Under the pieces are notes generated by a model that did not search any database, was not told the DNA's origin, and saw only the letters and a program-made list of their open reading frames with translations. The position numbers were made by a program, and so were the translations under genes. Below, one piece after another: positions 49,261-61,349 of a DNA stretch of 64,000 nt (its first letter is position 1; each line of letters begins with the position of its first letter). The DNA comes from Tetracladium setigerum (Eukaryota > Ascomycota > Leotiomycetes > Helotiales), in assembly GCA_031472005.1 (NCBI GenBank), contig PZJY01000006.1, forward strand, positions 2,871,714-2,935,713, in the 5' to 3' direction.

Positions 49261-50332
49261 GGTGATTTCTTGTAATGGTTGGGAGACTTGGTGTGATGTG
49301 AATGTGTATGATGGAGAGGCTGAAAGAAGGATGATTCCTGGTATTTGTAGAAAGTCTTGAGCTTCCTTATAACCTGCACATAATTCCTTTGCATGACCTG
49401 GGTTTGTTGAGGACTACGCTTTGTCAAAGCAAATTGATTTTCAATTCAGTCCACGGAAAAGTAAAGAAGTATCTGGCGCTCGGAATTACAGATCAACGGT
49501 CTATTGACTGGATTTAGCTTTTAGATGCCGGATCTTTATTGACTTATCGCCAAAAGGAGTTAACCTGTATCCTGCTTCAGCCAATAATAAAGCCCCGCCA
49601 TGACAGCCCCGCATATCCACCTTGCACACTTTTGTTTGTAAGCAGTGGTATCGCTAAAGTGCAGGACACTGATTTTCAATTTGTCGTCGATTTGTCGATA
49701 ATTTGTCCTTAGTAATGACAGGAATAACAATCGTAAGGTTAGTTCCATCACTCAATCAAGTCGTATTACTTGTTCCTATTACGCCTCAACGCAAATCAGT
49801 TGACGGAGATAGATTACATCTCCAGACAATGTCCCGCGATTACTAACTAACATTGAAAACCACCGATCTTTCCGCCCCATGGGGACTTGATCCAAAACCA
49901 GCATTCAATCAACCATTGACCATGCCTCCGTACGCTCGTGGAGAAGGTATCTAAAGTAGAATACCTCAAGTCGTCACATCAAATCTATCCCTACATTCCC
50001 TTGAGTCCGCTCGGCATCACACTAAAATAAGCAATAATAATTATTAAAAACCTTTACATTATTACCCTTTATTATATCAGGGTAGTGAAGTTTGGGACTG
50101 TTATCTGAGATTTGAGGTCTCGCGTTCGAGAAAGCGTGTGTGTCTATGAAGGATACATGCGTACTAATCAGGAGAGATCTTGGTGCACACATTAAATCCA
50201 GCCATCACTTGTATTATTGGCTGGACAGGAAATTGAAACGTAAATTTGAAACCAAATCACTTTTACCTGGACGTAATTGAGTGTTTACTAGATCTTACTC
50301 GCCGCCTTGTCCTAGACCTCCGGGGATGCTGC
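49261..50332. other. Gene-free stretch
   Basis: AT-rich 1.1 kb. No tRNA or coding frame supported. 49560-49751 is a short minus frame without motifs. Confidence 0.45.
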
Positions 50333-53300
50333 TCATCGTCTTTCCCGCGTTCTCATACGGAAAAGCTCTATGATCCGCTCGCCGCAACCCGAGTTTTCAG
50401 CAGCGACTTCAGCTATTGCGTCAGGAAGTTGAATGCTATCGTTGCTGGCTTGCAAGAACAAATCGATTATCTCTTCCCCGCTCTGTGTATTTCCAGCTGC
50501 AGCTTCGATTAGTCTTTCATTGATCTGTATCTCCCCACTATCGCCTCGTCCTTCGAGGAGTATATTGATGATGCTTGTACCCTTCCTTTCGTTCTTTGCA
50601 GCCTTTATCAAGATTTTTTCCGTGATTTTAAACTCCTCGCCTCGCTCCTCTAGAAGCAGTTTGATTATCTTCGATCCGCACTGCTCATTTTCAACTGCAG
50701 CCTCGACCATACGTTTTGACACTCGAATCCGACCCGTTGTCATTCGAAGAAGGCGGCCAACGGTCTCTGCCTGGCTATAGTCGTGGCCGGCGGCACTCTC
50801 TTCCAACATCCCTTGGGTGATTTGAATCCTATCCCCAATTTCGTCAAGAACCTCGCCAGTCATGTGTGGCCAAGTCCTTGCGACTAGAAGCTCGACGACC
50901 CTATCAGTAAGTTGAATGTCTTGGAATCGTTTACGGACAAACTCCATGATAATGTCGGCGCCAGTATGAGAGTCTGATGTATCGCCTCGCGTACACACTT
51001 CCATGACACTTTCTGTAAGTTGGACTCGATCGCTACATCTCTCCAAGAGATCCGTCACCATCGAACCTCCCCATCCGCTCTTTGCTGCAGCTTCAAGTAC
51101 TTTTGAAGTCATCTGGACCACGGAATCCTTTTTGGCAAGGAGGTTTACCACAGTGTTGGTTCCTCTCCAACCCCGCTGAGCTGCTGCCTCCAGCACTCTC
51201 TCGGTTAAAATAAGGGAATGGCTACATTTCTGCAAAATCACAGCCGAGATCTCTTCGCCTTTCTCTTCATTGCTACACACTCTCTCTAAAACCCGCTCTG
51301 AGATGGCAACATCATCGCCGTATTTGCCGAGGATATGATCCATGATCTTGTCTCCAATATTCTCATTACTGGCCACAGCTTCCAGAACTCTTTCTGTCAC
51401 ATCCGTCTCATCGGGTCGCTCTCTGAGAAGAAGCTCGAGGATTTCTATTCCCTTTTCTGTATTTTGAGCAGCTGCCTCCATAATTCGCTCGGTAATACAG
51501 ATCTGGTCCTCTCGTTCCAGGAGAAGAGACTCCAGTATTTCGAAGCCGTTGCTCGCATTTTTCGCAGCCGCTTCTAAGACTCTCTCGGTGATTTGGGTTT
51601 CGTCGCCATATATACCGAGGAGCTCCAGCAGCATTTCAGAGCCACGCCAGGGGTGGCTCACGATTGCTTCCAAGACTCGCTCAGTAATCTGTATACTTTG
51701 ACCTGACTCCCGGATGAGCCACTCCCAGAGTTTGTGTGATGCTCTGGCTGCATATTCTACAAAACTTTGGGTGATTTGAACTTTCTCCCGCTGCTCCATA
51801 AGCAGTAAGAGGATAATATCACCTCCTTTGTCTTCGTTCCTCATAGCTGCATCTATTACACCCTGGGTGATTCGGTTCTCGATGCCTCCCTCTCGGAGAA
51901 GAAGCTTCAAAACATCACATCCCTGATGGCTTTTAGCAACTGATTCCAGGAGCTTAGAGCTTATTTGCAGGCTGCCACCCAGCTTTTGCAATAAAAGTTG
52001 AGCAGTCTTGGTGCCACACCGCTGCATGATCGCCAGCATGGCCTTGTCGCTGACATGAACTGCTTCACCATACTTTTCGAGCAGCATCTCCAGCAGTGTT
52101 GCCAACTTTTTGACCTGAGTCCGACTTTTATCGGAAGCTAGGATGACACGTTCAGTTATCGTCACAATTTGCCATGATTGTGCCAGAATCAGAGCCAAGA
52201 TCTCCTTGTGATGACATATGCTGTAGATTGCTGCAATCAGGACGGCTTCCCTGACATGCTCATCATGTCCAAGCTTCTGGAGCCACAACGCTATAATCTC
52301 CATATTGTCGCATTTTCTGAATGCTAATGCTGCTTCGCGACTGATGCGAAGATCATGGCCGTCCTCAAGCAACATCTTGAAACTTTCTTGACTGCTATAG
52401 TTATGCATTGACCGATTGAAAACTCCATTGACGAGCTTGGCAGAGATTTGGATGTCGTGCTCGCCAGCTTTCAACAAGACCATCAGCTGTTTATCGCCAC
52501 CATAATCCTTTAGAATAGCATTTTCAACCATCTTCGTTGTGACCAGGAAATCATCGCCGACATGGTTCAGAAGCAAATTTAGTAGCTCAGGCTCCCCATA
52601 CGATTTCTCACTGGCCGCCATCTCCAGCACCCTTTCTGTCACCCGCACTTCCCCTGTGCGTACCCGGAAAATCAACTCCAATATGGCCAAGGCCTGGCCA
52701 TACCACGTATTGCTCAGGGCAGCCAGAATCACTCTTTCGTCTATGTGAATCTCATTTCCGCGTTCGCGAAGCAGAATCTCCATAACCTTCAATCCTGATT
52801 TGGAAGCAGCAGCAACTTTCACCATGCTCGGAGAGATCTTGACTTGATCTTGCAGGCCAGGTTCGGACAGCAGACACTCCAGAACAGTTGTATCTTCGAG
52901 ACCGGCAAGAGCGTGCAGTGCCTTTCCAGTGAACACAAGCTTCTTGGAGCCACATATCATGTTCTTCACCGCCTCTTTCATCATGTTTTCTGATGTTCGC
53001 CCTTTGGAGAATTTTAGTCGTACTTGACGTTGCCATGGTTCCAGCGAATCGTCCTCCTTCATCGCCTCCACCATTTCTTCGTTGACGGTGAACTTCTTCT
53101 CCTCGATTATTTCCGGCAGAAGTACCGTGAGAGCTTCCGCGAGCTTAAAATTGTGGCAAGCTGCTAACAACACCTTGGGGGTCACGATGACCTCGTCTCG
53201 ATGCTCACGTAACAACATATTGAAGATAGCTATTGCACAACGCGTGTTTCCGGCGGCTGCCTCAAGAGCGCTTTCTGTGATACTTAGGTCGTCGCCGGAT

Positions 53301-54153
53301 CTTGCTTCACAGAAGAGCAAAGTCATAAGCTCTGTCCCGTGTGCCTCATTTTTAGCAGCACCTATCATCCATTCCTCGGTAAAGAGAAATTTAGAATCGG
53401 ATGTTGTGGACCGCTCGCGCAAGATGATCTCCATAATTTCAAGCGCCTGCTTTGAATGACTCAAGATTCCCAGAATCCTGGGGATAGGGAGTTCAACTTG
53501 GCTCCAGAAACCCAGCACGACCAACGTCCCCGTCTCTGTGCCGAAGAGTTCCAACACAGCCAAAAGTGCAGCAGGGTCTACTTGTGCCTTCGACTCTCCC
53601 TCTGCTCCTAACTCCTCTTGCTGTTTTTTTACGTGCTGTATCATCAATTTCACAATGTCTTCTCCGTTGTATCTTTCCTTTGCGGCTCGCACTATTGCTT
53701 CTGTGAGATGGATCTCGTTTCCTCTCGCTGCCAATATCGGCTCCAAACTCTTGGCGTCTCCATTTTGGATTGTGCGGATTATCAATGCTTCTATATCTTT
53801 TGTGTCTTCAGACAGAGTTTTCGGAGACTTTGGTAAGGAGTGACTTGATGGTGTTCTTGCCAGGGCATGGCGACCAGAAGCATTGCTATCACTGGAGGTA
53901 CTCCCCGAGCGACGAGGGAGTCGTGATTGTGGTGTTGTAGGTCTTGGAGTCTCAGTTGCGTATGCTGTGGAGACTATGCTTGCATTTACAGATTTCTCAA
54001 ATACCCGTCAGTCCCAGGTTCGATTTGAATTTACGGAGGGGCTGTGGCCTGGGGATCTGAAGTCCTATCCGAATGAAGAGGTTAAAGGCTTACAGGTATA
54101 ACTTTTCTTCCTGTACGGTCACCTCGTTTGAATAGTCGACTGAAGGGGGCCAT
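50333..54153 (-). CDS. Giant protein of ~32-residue helical repeats
   Basis: Predicted alpha-solenoid of ~1,280 residues, almost wholly tandem degenerate 32-residue units with consensus ITERVLEAAA-N---G-EIL-LLL--RGD-, i.e. helix, short turn with Gly, helix, then an RGD/E-I strand-like linker. Roughly 30 units run from 53780 to 50340; the C-terminal half is the most regular. The main exon is open from ~53960. Upstream, a 40-nt intron (~53945-53984, GTATTT...CACAG) and a ~52-nt intron (~54042-54093, GTAAGC...CACAG) connect to ATG 54151-54153 (MAPFSRLFKRGD). The first ~100 residues are basic and Ser/Pro-rich. The repeat resembles ankyrin-like repeats found behind NACHT/NB-ARC modules in fungal NLR proteins, but has no TPLH ankyrin signature and no NTPase is attached. 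Likely a protein-binding scaffold. Confidence 0.75.
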
Positions 54154-54679
54154 TTTTGAGGATGATGCGACGAGAATCCCGTCCGTCTGAGCTCGAAGTG
54201 TTGCAAATTTCCTTCGATGTGCGTCTTCAAGATGAAATGAATTACACAGCCATAACACTGGGCTTCCCCGTGAGTTCAATCAACGTCAATTCCATAACAC
54301 TTCTACAAGTACCGAGATTTTCTGGGTGTTGAAACGTCCTGTCAAGCCTCATTAAGGCAGAAGTTGACTTCTAATCACTTCTTTCCAAGACGGACATCCG
54401 TGCGGCCCGGTACGCAAGCACTTATTCACAAACCCCTTTTTGACTGAGATTGGCAGCAGCAGAAATCGCGTGGCTGGTTGTAATTGGTGAGCTTGGGCTC
54501 GCTTCCGGCGGCTGGCTGAAAGACACCCTTAACCTGCAGGGGTCAAGTTCAGCTCAGTGGACGACATAATTGGAAAATGAAAGTGCTCTAAAGTTTTCAA
54601 ACTCTTACATATTTTGATATCGAGATAGGCAGCCATACAGTACCTGATTTCACAAGCAAATATCATTTCCCACGCCAGT
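54154..54679. promoter_or_regulatory. Divergent promoter region
   Basis: 525 bases between the head-to-head repeat-protein gene and the unknown gene to the right; no named element. Confidence 0.4.
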
Positions 54680-56158
54680 ATGAATCGCAGCAAGGCAGCA
54701 AGGCAGAAGGGCAGTGAAGAGGCTTCAAACATCCAATGCTACCTCCTTCAAAATATTTCTTTCAACGGCCCTGTTGACACCCCAAAGCCGTACGTTTCAG
54801 TATGTATCCTCGATCCAATCATAACGATTGAACGCCATCATCGAAAATATCATATTGCAGCCCGCTTTAACATTGAAACGACGATCCTGGACTACGAGAG
54901 CCAGACGCGGTCAGTTTCTTCAATCAATCTCCTAAATGTTCAATTGAGCACTAACTCTAAATTCAGAGATGGGCACGAATACTTCTTTCAGGACATCTGT
55001 CTGCAATACCTGCACTCTCGAGATGACGAAGAGATAACCATGCGACCAGAGTCTGACCCATCGGCTGCACTCACAGTGACCCGAGGGAGTGAGACGGGTA
55101 TCTCTGCCAATGCCGGCGTATCACTTTCGCAAACGCCATCCGCAAATGTTTCTCTTGGGTTGACTCGAACGAGATCTCTGACTGTGGAGTATGCGTTGGG
55201 AACGTGGAGTCTAAGTGCGCATCGGATCACGCACGGTTTGCCATTCCAAGTCACACTGAAGAGAAGTTGAGAACTGAAAATCGACAGCTCCTCAATCCGA
55301 AAAAGGATCTGCATCTCAATCAAGACCGCAGCTGTCTGAGCAAGCAGCTCTGAGCGAGGAGCGTCCCACTTACCAGTGGTTCTGGGCTGGTACTCACGGT
55401 CAGATGAAAACACTGACGCCGGATCTCAAATACACCGTCAAGCGGCACGTCGTGGTCAAGCGCACTATTCCAGTAATAGAGTTACAGTTTCCGGAACAGA
55501 AGAAAGAAATTGTCAATGACGATGACGATGATGACAAGGAGGGCAGCACTACATCTCCCGCTGCTGAGAAAGCCGCAAGCTCGGTCAACGGGGTCAAGGG
55601 ATCGAATAAAAGCGAAACGAAAACATCGGACAGTCTTGAAAAACTGCTAGAGTTCAATTTCCGATTACAAGTGCGCTGCTACTATCACTTTCTGACGCTT
55701 TGAAGTGCTAATTAGTGTATTCAAGGTCCGTATCAAGAAACGATTTGGTCGCTTCCATCGGGCCATGGTGCTCAGTGGAAATGAGGTCAAAGGAAAGCTC
55801 GTGAAGCCGTCGTGCGAACAAAACTTTCGGCTATGTGCGCAGCCAAATTGGGAAGGCGTGCCTAAGCATGACACTCCTGATATCAATGCGCTGCTAGGTC
55901 AGATCAAAGACGAGGTGAGAGGCCCTTAGCATGAGTGATATATGGGAGTTGGACTGATAGTTTGACAACCAAATAGTACGCCGGGAGATACGATGACCTG
56001 GAAGAGAAGGATTTCTTCGAATTGTCCAATGCTTACATGGTCAAACAGGTACGAGCTTTCTAATCCAGATGATCAATTTTAATGCTTTCTAGGAACGGCA
56101 CATGTTCCAGGAGAGAGATATGTATGCGCCGACAAGAACATACACGCGTACGACGTGA
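54680..56158 (+). CDS. Uncharacterised fungal protein
   Basis: I do not recognise the family. It starts MNRSKAARQKGS (54680). The first part (to 55270) carries FFQDICLQYLHSRDDEE and a repetitive, probably beta-rich SANAGVSLSQTPSANVSLGL segment. After a frame break at ~55262-55304 it continues with PTYQWFWAGTHGQMKTLTPD, an acidic NDDDDDDKEG linker and a Lys/Arg-rich end. Introns 55671-55725 (ending AAG), 55915-55976 and 56049-56092 are clear and lead to stop 56158 after RTYTRTT. Two missing bases, e.g. near 55262 and in the A5 run 55300-55304, would reconnect the frame; a weak-donor intron is the alternative. Possibly a cytosolic protein; role unknown. Confidence 0.55.
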
Positions 56159-57488
56159 AGATTTTGATATTCCTTGGCAAGCCTTTCTTTACAAGAGGAT
56201 CCGAAGATTGCTTTGGCTGCAAGTCTAGGGTCCAATAGAATGAGAGTTAAATCAAGCCTATCTCAATTCTAGAGGCACAGATCACCAGTGGTCTGGACCT
56301 CGAAGAAGGCCCGGAGCTGCTGGGTTGAGGAAGGCTGGGGCATTATTGGAAGTCGAGAATAATTCTAGTTTCCTTGAAGCTTTAACGCTTATGTGCCACA
56401 ATAAGCTTTAGGTTATTTGGTTAAATTCTAGCGGCGGCTGAGGAAAGGTGAGCTGTATTGCAAAAAGTCTTGGCGAAACCCCCGGTAAATGAATAAAAGA
56501 CAATCCGGGCTACACATGTGACCGATATCTCAAAACCACGAAAATATTTATAAAGAAGGCTGTTTCATTGACTTATGCCCTTATAAGCTTAGACGGCAAA
56601 ATTTACTATATATACAGAGAGTAGATAATCCTGAACAGGAACGGAAAAACTATTTACCCGGAGCCCAAGGCCCACGACTCCTTTCCTCGTCCCCCCATTC
56701 ATCACCACTATAGTATTAAGGCGATGGGACGGGACTTAAACATAGATCGCTTGGGAATATGGCTCTTACCTGTTAGACTCATAGCCTTCACGTGCGCTAT
56801 GCCTACGACACATTGTTACATCTCAATAACGGTGACTATTCGAGATGATACTCTAGTCATCTCCAGACTGGTTCATCTAAGGAAGGGGTATTAACATCAA
56901 GGTAAATTTCTAAAGAATGGCCTTATTCCCCACAATCTATTTCTGGCGGTACTATGACTTCTTTGACGGGTGAAGCCGTCAAGCCGCCATATATACGAAG
57001 TTTGTTGAAGAGTTAGGAGAGGACGTTAAATTGAGGTTAGGGAGGCTCGCAGCTAAGGGGATAGGCCCTCTTTGTTGAGAATACTGTACCAGAGCCTTAC
57101 GTAGGGCTCTAGACATATATTCGTAATCACTAGTAGATATAGATGGGGAGCTTAACTCCCCCTTTCTGAGTATACCAGACATGAACAAACCACCACCCCG
57201 AGACCTACCATCTCACCAACCTGTTAAAACTTATACGTACAGGTGAAACCATCACTCTCCCAATTTCCAATTCCGGGCTGGTGGCGTGGGCCACTTCAGC
57301 TTTCGAAGCCACAGTCAGTAGCTGCAAACGAATGTTTCACATTTGAAATATATGAACTTGCTACACCACCCCGCAGAACTTAAAAGCCGTAACTTTTCAT
57401 CTATTTGAATAACCAAAAGTTTATCTCAATCAAAATTACCAGAGATCAAGGCAGCGTGTCGAAGGCCAGTTTTGCCATCGAAATCGAA
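56159..57488. other. Gene-free subtelomeric stretch
   Basis: 1.3 kb, AT-rich with short TA-rich runs (for example 56605-56625); no gene supported. Confidence 0.45.
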
Positions 57489-59174
57489 ATGTCACCCGTC
57501 TACGGAAAGTCCCCGTGGACTCGCCGTCTCTGTTTGTTTGTCGTTATAATCAGCTTAATTTTGGGTGTAGCCCTCATCGGAGGATCGGTCTATGTGTTCA
57601 TAATTGGAATGGCGGCAACGCAGGTTGAATTCTCGGCCCTGTTGCGGGAAATGATTCCCTTGGCCATAAATGTAGCCGTTGCGCTACTTGCGGAATTTAA
57701 TGGATTTGCGCATGCGCAAGCGCTGAAGTGGTCGTTGGCGAGAGAAGAGAGACTGACGTTCAACGCAAACTTGCGACTGTTCACTGGATCACGGAAGTCA
57801 GCTGCAAATGGCTGGTGTGCGAATGCGCTTGGCGCGGCATTCTTAATCATGGGGTTTTCGTCGGCTTCGTTGGTACTGTTGGGGAGAGGTATGTTTCCCT
57901 TTGGTGTGCCGCGCTTAGTCTCTCTCAAGCGTTCATGTCTGTGTTTTCAGGGTTCGTGCTGAAAATACTTAATCTCTATACCCTTCTCTGTTGGATGGCG
58001 TTCTTGACGAGACGCATTCATCTAAACCGTTGCTTCTGCTCAGCCTCCGTGTTCCAAATTTCTTAAAACTGATATTCAATTTAAGTTCAAATTGTTAACT
58101 TATAGGTTGTAGGTACGACACAATTCGGAACCGAGCCCGTGCGAGTTTCGGGCGTAGCACTGCTCTTTCTGGGAATTGGAATACTAGGTCAAGCGCTCCT
58201 TGCTATCTGGGCTGTTTCTGTTACCAAGATCCCTACATGGAGCTCCAGTCCGCTGGACACCGCAATGGCCATGCGTGACATGGGCGCTGTGCAAAGGTTT
58301 GAAGGTCGCTGCATGCTTAGTGTTCACGACACCTTAAAACCTTCTGACCCAGTATATCCTAGTGTGAGGCAAGGTTCGGCGTGGAGAGCCCACAAAGAAG
58401 TTCGTTATGTCACATTTTGGATATGGATTATCGTCCCCTTAGGCATCATATGGGGAGCTGTCATCTTCACCTTGATCAAAAAGGGCCAAAACGGAGGCGC
58501 TCTCGGTGGCAATTGGTCACTGTTCCCTAAGATCGGTTTCCTTGGCGGCACCAGCGGTGAAGATATTCCATACGACGAATCCACTCCCACACTAAATATT
58601 GGAAAACGAAGCTACGGCGACACCTTCGATCCCTACGATGACGATAAATTGAAACTCGTTTGGGAGCTTGCCTTAGTCTCAGCTGTCCAGGCTCCCCTCA
58701 CCCTTGCTCTCCACTGCGCTGAACTAGCTATTATACTCTGTCGAGACGAAGCACTCTGGCGGCGTGCCGTTTCCCCAAAGGCTGCGATCCCGACTATAAC
58801 TCTTTCCGCGCAGCCGCCACCAGCTGGCAAAGCATTGGACTGTTCATCTTTAAGCCCGTCTTACACTGGATGTTTGGCCTCGCAATGTCGGTTTACAACG
58901 GTGCTGGGTGAACATGCGTCCACCGCAGATCTTCTATCTCGCGGCTGGATCTCAGATCTTCGCAGTTTTCACGACGATCATAGCGATGAAGAGGCCCAAA
59001 GGTCCTTTACCTGCAACGTATGGGCATGTGCAAACGTTGGTGAATCTCATCGATGTCCCTTGTGCAAATTTGCATTGGGGACATAAAGGCCGTGTTGTTG
59101 ATGGGGCTGTATATCATGCTGGGACTAGTAAGATACAGTTACCAGCTGTGAGGATGGGCGAGCTGTACGTGTAG
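57489..59174 (+). CDS. Fungal multi-span membrane protein, two frame breaks
   Basis: Predicted polytopic membrane protein of a fungal family of unknown function; the C-terminal block YGHVQTLVNLID...WGHK...HAGTS is what I recognise as conserved. It starts MSPVYGKSPW (57489). One intron of 224 nt (57889-58112) joins LLGRG to TTQFGTEPV. The frame then breaks at 58773-58781 (CCCCAAAGG): the next segment reads GCDPDYNSFRAAATSWQS. It breaks again at GGG 58906-58908, after which it reads VNMRPPQIFYLAAG. Each break equals one missing base and the protein sequence is conserved-looking on both sides. It is therefore either a miscalled intact gene or a very young pseudogene. Confidence 0.6.
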
Positions 59175-59193
59175 GGTAATTCGCGGCAAGGAC

Positions 59194-60357
59194 ATGTATC
59201 GTCATTACAAAGGCTTTCCCTATTATCTGTCACCGTACAGGACTGACAGCGAAGTCTTGAAAGATGTGGCATTCTTCCTTGGCAGAATCTATTCTTCTCA
59301 TATTAAACTTGCTGGGATGATCTATCTGTATAAGATCACAGATAATAAGATGACAGGCTCCGCACTCAAAAACTTGCACATGTTTGAAAAGTTGTGCGGC
59401 GACGATAGCATGCCTAATATTGCACTTGCTATCACAATGTGGGATAAACTAGAGCTTAGTCCTATTGCCCAGAAAGAAGGAGCAGACAGGGAGGATGAGC
59501 TGTTGGCTAAACCAGATTTTTGGGGCTACATGGTCCGGAATGGAAGCGCAGTTTTCCGACATGATGGTTCAAAGGCTTCAGCATGGAGAATGGTGCAACA
59601 TCTCTTGCAGAAAGACTCTTCCGTCGCGCTTGCAATCCAGAAACAAATGGTTGACAAAGGGCAAACGCTTGAAACAACTGCTGCTGGAGAATTTTTAGTG
59701 CATGAACTTAATGAGACCAAAAAAAACATGAACAAGAGCTACGGGAGCTCGCCGAGTCAAAGGCGACAGCACTCCAAAAGAAAGATTTCGAGACTGCCGG
59801 GGAGATCCAGAAGCTGAAAGATACGTTGGAGGCTAAAGCATCGAATCGAGATCAAGAGCTGCTCACATTGAGAACCGATATGGCGCGCATGCTGGAAGAA
59901 AAAGACCGCTTCTACGAGGAGGAGCTTAAACACCTGGAAGAACAATGACGAAAGCAACAGACAGAGATAAACGCCAGAGAACAGGAACTTATCAAATGGC
60001 AGCACAATGTATAGACAGGCAGAATCACAGAGATCAGCCATGGACCAATTGGTTCGGAGACAAAAGTACTAAGAGGAGGAGGCCGAGCAGGCACGAAAAA
60101 ACGAGGAGCTCAGGGACTTTTTCAATTCCGAACGCCACTTGCAGCAAATGCGCGTGGATGAAGAACGTAAGATCCAGTTATAGATGCAGAGGGTGATGGA
60201 GGAACACCAGATGGCATTGCGGAAGACTAAAGCTCAAATGTCAATGGTTCAAGTCGTTGGCGGTGTAGCTTTGGGGGCAGCCAGCGTCTTCACGGGGAAC
60301 GCAACGATGGGAGCCGCGGCACTAAGAGTCATTGGACATGGAATGACTTCCGGCTGA
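59194..60357 (+). pseudogene. P-loop GTPase remnant (AIG1-like fungal family)
   Basis: Remains of a fungal P-loop GTPase with a C-terminal coiled coil. The N-terminus with the G1 P-loop (GXXXXGKS) and the DTPGF switch is missing. Sequence resumes at RTDSEVLKDVAFFLGRIYSS, then KLAGMIYLYKITDN, CGDDSMPNIALAITMWDKL (G4-like) and FRHDGSKASA. An A8 run (59719-59726) breaks the frame into a coiled coil (KDTLEAKASNRDQELL). TGA (~59946), TAA (~60070) and TAG (~60181) stops and a second frame change follow. The C-terminal end VVGGVALGAASVF...GHGMTSG is still readable. No protein could bind GTP from this copy. Confidence 0.82.
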
Positions 60358-60833
60358 GTTGATGGAAATAATAATTGATTTTTAGGATGTAATGTCATTG
60401 TGCTTGACGGGTTGGTTTAATGTTCGATATCTCTGTAACAATTGCTAAAAAAAACTTTTGTATACTTTGATTTAGTAAGGCAGTATATTCAAATTCTAAT
60501 CTCTCTTCTATTTCCCTCAATTTGTTTATTATTGAGGTTTTTATTTCAAGGATTACCTAAAGGTTTTGGAGAACACCTTATGAAGTAATATCTCCTTTGA
60601 TACCGTTTGGCTCCATCATCGTGAGATTTAGTCCCAGACACCTCCTGTAAGTCTTTGATCGATGAGCGTCTCATTTATCAAGACCCTCTCATTTCATACC
60701 GACCTTCGTATTGGAATATATCCAGAGTCAGTGGTATACTCGGGCGGTTCTCAAGTCTCTTACTCCTTCGTAGGAGAGGCAAACGAAAACAACGACTTCG
60801 AGAGAGATCCAACTAAAAGAGCACCAGATCATA
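60358..60833. other. Gene-free stretch
   Basis: AT-rich, no supported gene; a 60-codon plus frame at 60662 lacks motifs. Confidence 0.4.
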
Positions 60834-61341
60834 TTAACTTGTAACTATAGATCGACTATCCGGCGATCTTATAGGTAGTGGGACATATTGTTCTTCACTG
60901 TACCGAAGTTTCATTTGGAATTCCCGAGCAGGAGGATCTTGGAAATACGCGTGACTAAAGTCAGTAATCTTGAAAATATATTCTGCTGTCTCTATTTCAT
61001 CCCCTAAAATGATTGCCGTCTTAAGGACGAAATGATGTCCCTTATGCGTATTTACTCGCGAGTTTTTGACTGCCGTTAAAATATCGTTTGTCGCAATTGC
61101 AATTCTAAGCATCCGAAGCCAAATTGGAGATTCACGGAGCACCACTCTGTTTATGATCTGGTCGAGGTAGAATTCTCGTCCAATCAAGCACTTCTGCTAA
61201 TCAGTTTTCATACAGAGAATAATGATATTGAGGGAGTCTCCTTCCGCACAGTATTTGACAATTTTAACGATGTGTTCATTTCCAAGGGCCCCCATGAGCT
61301 CAAGATATTCATCCTTTGATATGAATATTTGAAATATACGA
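60834..61341 (-). pseudogene. Fragment of an unrecognised gene
   Basis: A minus-strand frame open from ~61341 to 60834 except for one TAG at 61197-61199 (one transition from CAG). It reads SKDEYLELMGALGNEHIVKI before the stop and GREFYLDQIINRVV after it, ending SRSIVTS. There is no plausible start codon and the 5' end abuts the stop of the hydrolase gene upstream. It may be a truncated gene or a 3' exon of something lost. Confidence 0.35.
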
Positions 61342-61349
61342 TATTATGA

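Noticed and set aside
50121..50160. GCGTTCGAGAAAGC resembling a tRNA T-arm
   Set aside because: No acceptor stem, D-arm or A-box in the right position; not a tRNA.
60662..60844. 60-codon plus-strand frame
   Set aside because: Short, no motif, and overlaps the 3' end of a minus-strand fragment.
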